A program made the position numbers and the translations under genes. Positions 59,435 to 64,000 of a stretch of 64,000 nt of DNA are shown one piece after another. The DNA is from Lolium rigidum. Taxonomy: Eukaryota > Streptophyta > Magnoliopsida > Poales > Poaceae. Numbering within the stretch: the stretch's first letter is position 1; each line of letters begins with the position of its first letter. Location: NCBI RefSeq assembly GCF_022539505.1, contig NC_061508.1:89817276-89881275 (forward strand). The letters run 5' to 3'. The notes under the pieces were generated by a model. The model was not told the origin of the DNA. It was given only the letters and a program-made list of their open reading frames with translations, and did no database searches.

Positions 59435-59743
59435 GCCGTGGCTAAAAACTAAAAGAACAAGACCAGAAAAAAAAATCGCTCAAAAAGATTCGATGCAAGA
59501 TTAGATCGGCGGAGGGAGGTATATATTGACGGTTTTTAGTTAAAAATGAAGAGTTTGATTCAAAACCGAGGCAAAAATGAAATTCGAGGAGCGAACAACC
59601 TTGGGTGGTGCGCCACCTGGGGTCTTTCCCCCCTCGTGACTGCGTTTCGCCCAAATCTTTTGCGAAACCTCCTTATTTTGCAAAAAGTAACTATCCTAAA
59701 ATATGAAAATATTCTAAGATATCTACGTACATGATCTTGACTT
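59435..59743 (-). other. Element Z spacer between pol and the env-position ORF
   Basis: 309 bp with no coding signal. It contains a short palindrome (GGTGGTGCGCCACC, about 59607-59620). It may hold the leader of the downstream ORF; nothing more can be said. Confidence 0.5.
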
Positions 59744-62700
59744 TTATTGGTTTCTGGCATCTGGCAGAGGATAATTCTTGGCGATTATAGCTTCCAGAGT
59801 CTGGAGATGCAACTCTTCCACCATTCCTATGAACTTTTCTCCTACAATATAATGTTTAAGACGTTGTTCATTAACAACATGAGGTTTACCTTTATAGTCT
59901 GCATGAAGATGGATGGCTCTGGAGCAGTACACCTCCTGCACAACTAATGGACCCTGCCACCTCGATGCTAGTTTACCTGCCGAGAACTTGAAACAAGAGT
60001 TGAACAATAATACTTGGTCTCCTACGATGAACTCCTTCCTCTTTATCTTTTTTTCATGCCAAATTCTAACCTTTTCCTTAAACAATCTAGCATTTTCATA
60101 AGCTTCATTTCTCCATTCATCTAATAAGTTTATGTCTAGGATTCTCTTCTCACCCGTAGTTTTAAAATCAAAGTTTTAAAATGACATGCTTTTCCATAGA
60201 CCATTCTATAAGGAGACATTCCCATAGGATTTTTAAAAGATGTTCTATAACCCATAAAGCCTCATTAATTTTAGTTGGCCAATCGGACCTAGCTTTATTG
60301 ATCTGTCTTTTCCAATATAAGTTTTAATTCCCTATTACTCAATTCAAGTTGACCACTAGTTTGTGGGTAATCTGGAGATACTACTCTATGGTTACCACCA
60401 TATTTAGCCAAAGTTTTTCTAAAAACTTGATGAATTAAGTGAGAACCACCATCAGTAACTAAAAATCTAGGTACTCCAAACGTGGGAAAGATGATGTCCT
60501 TCAACATCTTCATTGCAGTAGCATGGTCAACACTCTTTGTCGGAATTTCTTCCACCCACTTATTAACATAATCCACTGCAACCAAAATGTGAGTATATGC
60601 TTCGATTTGGAGGGAGGAAATGGTCCCATAAAGTCAAATCCCCACACATCAAATGGTTCAAGAGGCAGCGTATAATTCATAGGCATTTCATTTCTCTTAC
60701 CAGTGTTTCCCACACGTTGACATTTATCACAAGCTTTAACATAAGTAGCACAATATTTAGACAAAGTAGGCCAATAAAAACCAGATTGCAATACCTTTGC
60801 AGTACGTGCGGTCTCCCGCATGGTGGCTCCATAAGGACTGTCATGATAGTCTTTTATAATGCGTTGCGGTTCAAACTCGGGTACACAACGTATAATAATA
60901 CCACCCACACTCTTCTTATACGAGGAAAGGATCATCGCAGAAGTAATGTCTAAGATCATAAAACAATTTCTTTCTTTGTTGATAAGTAAAGTGAGGTGGT
61001 ATAACTTTTCCAACAATAAAATTAGCATAATCATAGAACCATGGGGAAGCTACTCTTTCACTAGACACATTAATATTTCCAAGTTGTTCATTAGCAAAAC
61101 TATCATTGATAGGAGTTGGATCATACTCAATGTTTTCCATTCTAGACAAATGATCGGCTACATGATCATTCTCACCTTTCTATCAACAATATGTAAAACA
61201 AATTCTTGCAGTAATAAAACCCATCTAATAAGTCTAGGCTTAGAATCTTTCTTATTCATAAGATATTTAATAGCAGAATGATCAGAGTGCACAATAACTT
61301 GAGAATCTACTATGTAAGGTCTAAACTTATCACAAGCAAAGATCACAGCTAGAAATTCTTTTTCAATAGTAGCATAATTTCTTTGGAGGCCATAAAGAGT
61401 CTTACTAGCATAATATATAACATTAAGTTTCATATAAACTCTTTGCACCAACACAACACCTAACGCATAGTCACTTGGATCACACATAATCTCAAAAGGT
61501 AGATTCCAATCAGGTGGTTGAATTATAGGAGCACTAATTAAAGCATTCTTTAAAACATTGAAAGACTCGACACAATCATCATCTAAAAGAAAATGGAACA
61601 TCCTTTTACAAAAGATTAGTGAGGGTCTTTAATATTTTAGAAAAGTCCTTAATGAATCTTATATAAAATCTAGCATGCCCAAGGAAACTTCTTATACCAT
61701 TAATATCCCGCGGATATGGTAGGTTCTCTATGGCTTCTATCTTCGCGCGGTCCACTTCAATGCCTCTTCCGGAAACTCGATGACCAAGGACTACACCTTC
61801 CGTAACCATAAAATAAAATTCTCCCAATTAAGGACTAGGTGTTGGTCGTCACGCTATCACTGCAGAATGTTGTTAAGATTGAATATGCTATTATCGAAAG
61901 AGGTACCATACACAGAAAAATTATCCCTAAATACTTCCATAATATTTTCAATATAATCAGCAAATATAGCATTCATGCATGTTTGAAAAGCAACGGGAGC
62001 ATTACATAAACCAAATGGAATTCTTCTATAAGAAAAAGTACCAAAGGGACAAGTAAAAGTAGTCTTTTTCTTGATCATTTTGTGCACATGAATTTGAGAA
62101 AAACAAGAATAACCATCAAGATAGCAAAAATGTGAATGCTAAGATAATCTTTCTAGCATTTGATCAATAAAAGGCAAAGGATAATGTTCTTTACGAGTAC
62201 CTTTATTTAATTTTCTAAAATCAATGCACATTCTATAACCGGTAACAGTATACTGAGCAACAAGTTCATTTTCATCATTTGGAACCTTTCTTAGGTACAC
62301 AATGAACAAGACTTACCCATTTACTATCAGCTATACGATAAATAATACCAGCCTCAGTGAGTTTAATTACCTCTTTTCTTACCACTTCTTTCATTTTTGG
62401 ATGGAGACGGCATTGATATCAACAACGGGCTTTCCATCTTCTTCCAAATTAATATTATGCATGCATAAAGCAAAACCTATACCTTTAAGATCATCATGAG
62501 ATTAACCAATATCCATCCTATGAGCACGCAATACTTCAAGTATTTTTTTATTCATCTCCTGAAAGAGTAGCACTAATAATAACATGATATATATTTTTCT
62601 CATCAAGAAATGCATATTTCATGTCTTCACGCAGAGGTTTTAGTTCAAAGCTAGGATCCTATTTAGGCGGTGGTAAAACTCCTACATTATCAGGTGGAAC

Positions 62701-63297
62701 ATGCAATTGCAATTGTGGTGGTTGTTGAGATAATATTTTTTCAAGTGCTTCTCTTTCTTCATTATCAAATGGCTCCTCTTGGTTAAGTACATATCATTCC
62801 ATCGTGTCCGATGAAGCGACTGCCACAGAAGCAAGAGTTCCACTATATCTTTTTAATTTTTTTCTTTTTCTAAATGCTTATCAGTAAACTTTGAAAATTT
62901 TAATTCTAACCTTTCTACAACACATTTAATAAACACTTTCGGTTTTGGTAAACTAATTTCAGCACCAATAGTATGTAAGAAAGATCTACCAAATATAATA
63001 GGACAAAATGCATCTTGGGAGCAACCAAGTACTAAAATCAGCAGGGTACTTAATCTTTCCAACTAATACTTCAACATCTTTTAACCATACCAAGAGGACA
63101 AATATACTCTTTATTAGCAAGTTGAATAGTTATACCTATTTTTCCATGTGTATGTGATCAATGTCAGGCTTGATTTCAAGAAAATATCATATCACACTTA
63201 TACTTGCTCCAATATCACATAGAGCATGATAGCATGAAGTTACAATAGCACAAGATATAATAGATTTATCAACTTTAGTAGTATTACCTTGAATTAC
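59744..63297 (-). pseudogene. pol: pol of Athila-like element Z (protease to integrase), decayed
   Basis: Read from high to low coordinates. Protease: CPIIFGRSFLHTIGAEI (about 63010). RT: GTFSYRRIPFGLCNAPVAFQ, with the catalytic FMDD-type box reading FRDNFSVYG (about 61912-61938), so the second Asp is Asn and the enzyme is dead. RT thumb: LGHRVSGRGIEVDRAKIEAI. RNase [26 protein letters not shown], then ADHLSRMENI. Integrase: CDKCQR, FDFMGPFP, VTDGGSH, QTSGQLELSNRELK (D, D and E present). GDQVLLFNSCFKF and a tail end at 59744. Stops and frameshifts occur roughly every 200-500 bp. Cut at 63297 by a new LTR; gag is absent from the window. Confidence 0.87.
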
Positions 63298-64000
63298 TGT
63301 AAGGGTATATTTCCCCTATGTGTGGTTTTGGTAATTAATGACAACCCCTATGTACTAATGTTTTCATTGAGTTTATATGAAGGAATATTCCATAGGAACT
63401 ACTTGTAGTTCATGTGTTGGATTCAAGTATGGATGCCATGAAGATAAATATATACCTTGAGTATTGGCATCAAGATCATCGATTTGAAGATATATATGTG
63501 ATATGATCAAGAAGAAGAAATGAAGATGGAGTCCTTATGTGGAACTCAATATTAGCCATGCTCTAGCTTATTGATAAGCAATGAATGATCAAGATCTTGA
63601 GTGCTTGATTCCAAGTGAAGAATTCAAGATATGGTTGACTAAGATTTAGAGCATGAAAGCAAATGAAGAATTCTTTATACACCTCAAGATAGTATGATAG
63701 AGAATGAGAAGATACAAGGTTGACCAATACAAAGAGTGAAGAATAGATTCAAGATTGGTCAACACATGAAGCATGAAGAATGTGCCACATGAAGTCATGT
63801 GGTATGGTAAGCCTTGTCAATTATGCTTTATGAACTAACCCATCATATATGTGCCCTTGTGTTGTCTATGTGGGTTAGGTATCTTTCCATGGGAATGCAT
63901 CAAAAGTGAGATCTCATATAGCCCATGAGAGGATGACGACAAGTGGTGATCGTTATAAAGGTTGAGTTGGGCAAGTTCAAGTTGAGCATCTCGAGAGGAT
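63298..64000 (+). mobile_element. LTR of another retrotransposon, inserted in Z, runs off the window
   Basis: At 63298 the pol-like sequence stops and TGTAAGGGTATATTTCCCC begins, an LTR-style TG start recalled as common in Triticeae. ATTAC (63293-63297) is the candidate 5-bp target duplication. The rest is AT-rich with AAGA-rich tracts and no coding signal. The right end lies outside, so superfamily and orientation are uncertain. Confidence 0.55.

Overview
The window looks like plant nuclear DNA from a grass of the Pooideae, most likely Triticeae (wheat, barley, Aegilops or rye type). The LTR termini beginning TGATACGT..., the tRNA-Asp type primer site, the layered nesting of Ty3/gypsy, copia, LINE, hAT, Mutator, PIF/Harbinger and Tourist elements, and a GC-rich two-exon C2H2 zinc-finger gene all fit. 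Family assignments rest on reading translated motifs and element ends; no database was searched.

Layout. 1-6166: a plus-strand Ty3/gypsy element (here gypsy-1), open at the left edge, with gag, split protease, RT, RNase H, integrase and a 3' LTR. A 783-bp hAT element sits in its protease. 6167-17153: a minus-strand, apparently non-autonomous Athila-like element (Y). gypsy-1 appears to sit inside Y's 3' LTR. A 4.79-kb Mutator-like element (MULE), carrying a small two-exon gene, sits inside Y's internal region. 17154-17461: a fragment of another LTR (X) that Y interrupts. 17462-19074: a minus-strand LINE that X interrupts. 19075-19174: exactly 100 N. 19175-34297: a near-copy of 4005-19074, so the two contig ends flanking the gap carry the same 15.1 kb. 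This is most simply an unmerged contig overlap rather than biology. 34298-35405: the rest of the LINE.

35406-44058 is the low-repeat, gene-bearing part. It holds a WIP-family zinc-finger gene (38027-40444, minus), a Tourist MITE (42944-43266) and otherwise unrecognised intergenic DNA. 44059-45474 is the 5' LTR, PBS and leader of a plus-strand copia element. From 45475 a second minus-strand Athila-like element (Z) occupies most of the rest. Its 3' LTR comes first, and its env-position ORF and decayed pol lie at 58893-63297. A PIF/Harbinger transposon is inserted in Z. A segment running from the copia LTR into the Harbinger was duplicated in tandem (44839-52102 and 52103-57770), and unit 1 later gained an internal 1.59-kb tandem duplication. 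A further LTR element begins at 63298 and runs off the window.

The only convincing host gene is the WIP transcription factor. Everything else is mobile DNA in various states of decay. I see no CRISPR array, operon, rRNA or tRNA gene, and no convincing new biological system. The points most worth following are the gap-flanking duplication with its CAG/CTG-centred discrepancies, the gene carried by the MULE, and the two-step tandem duplication.
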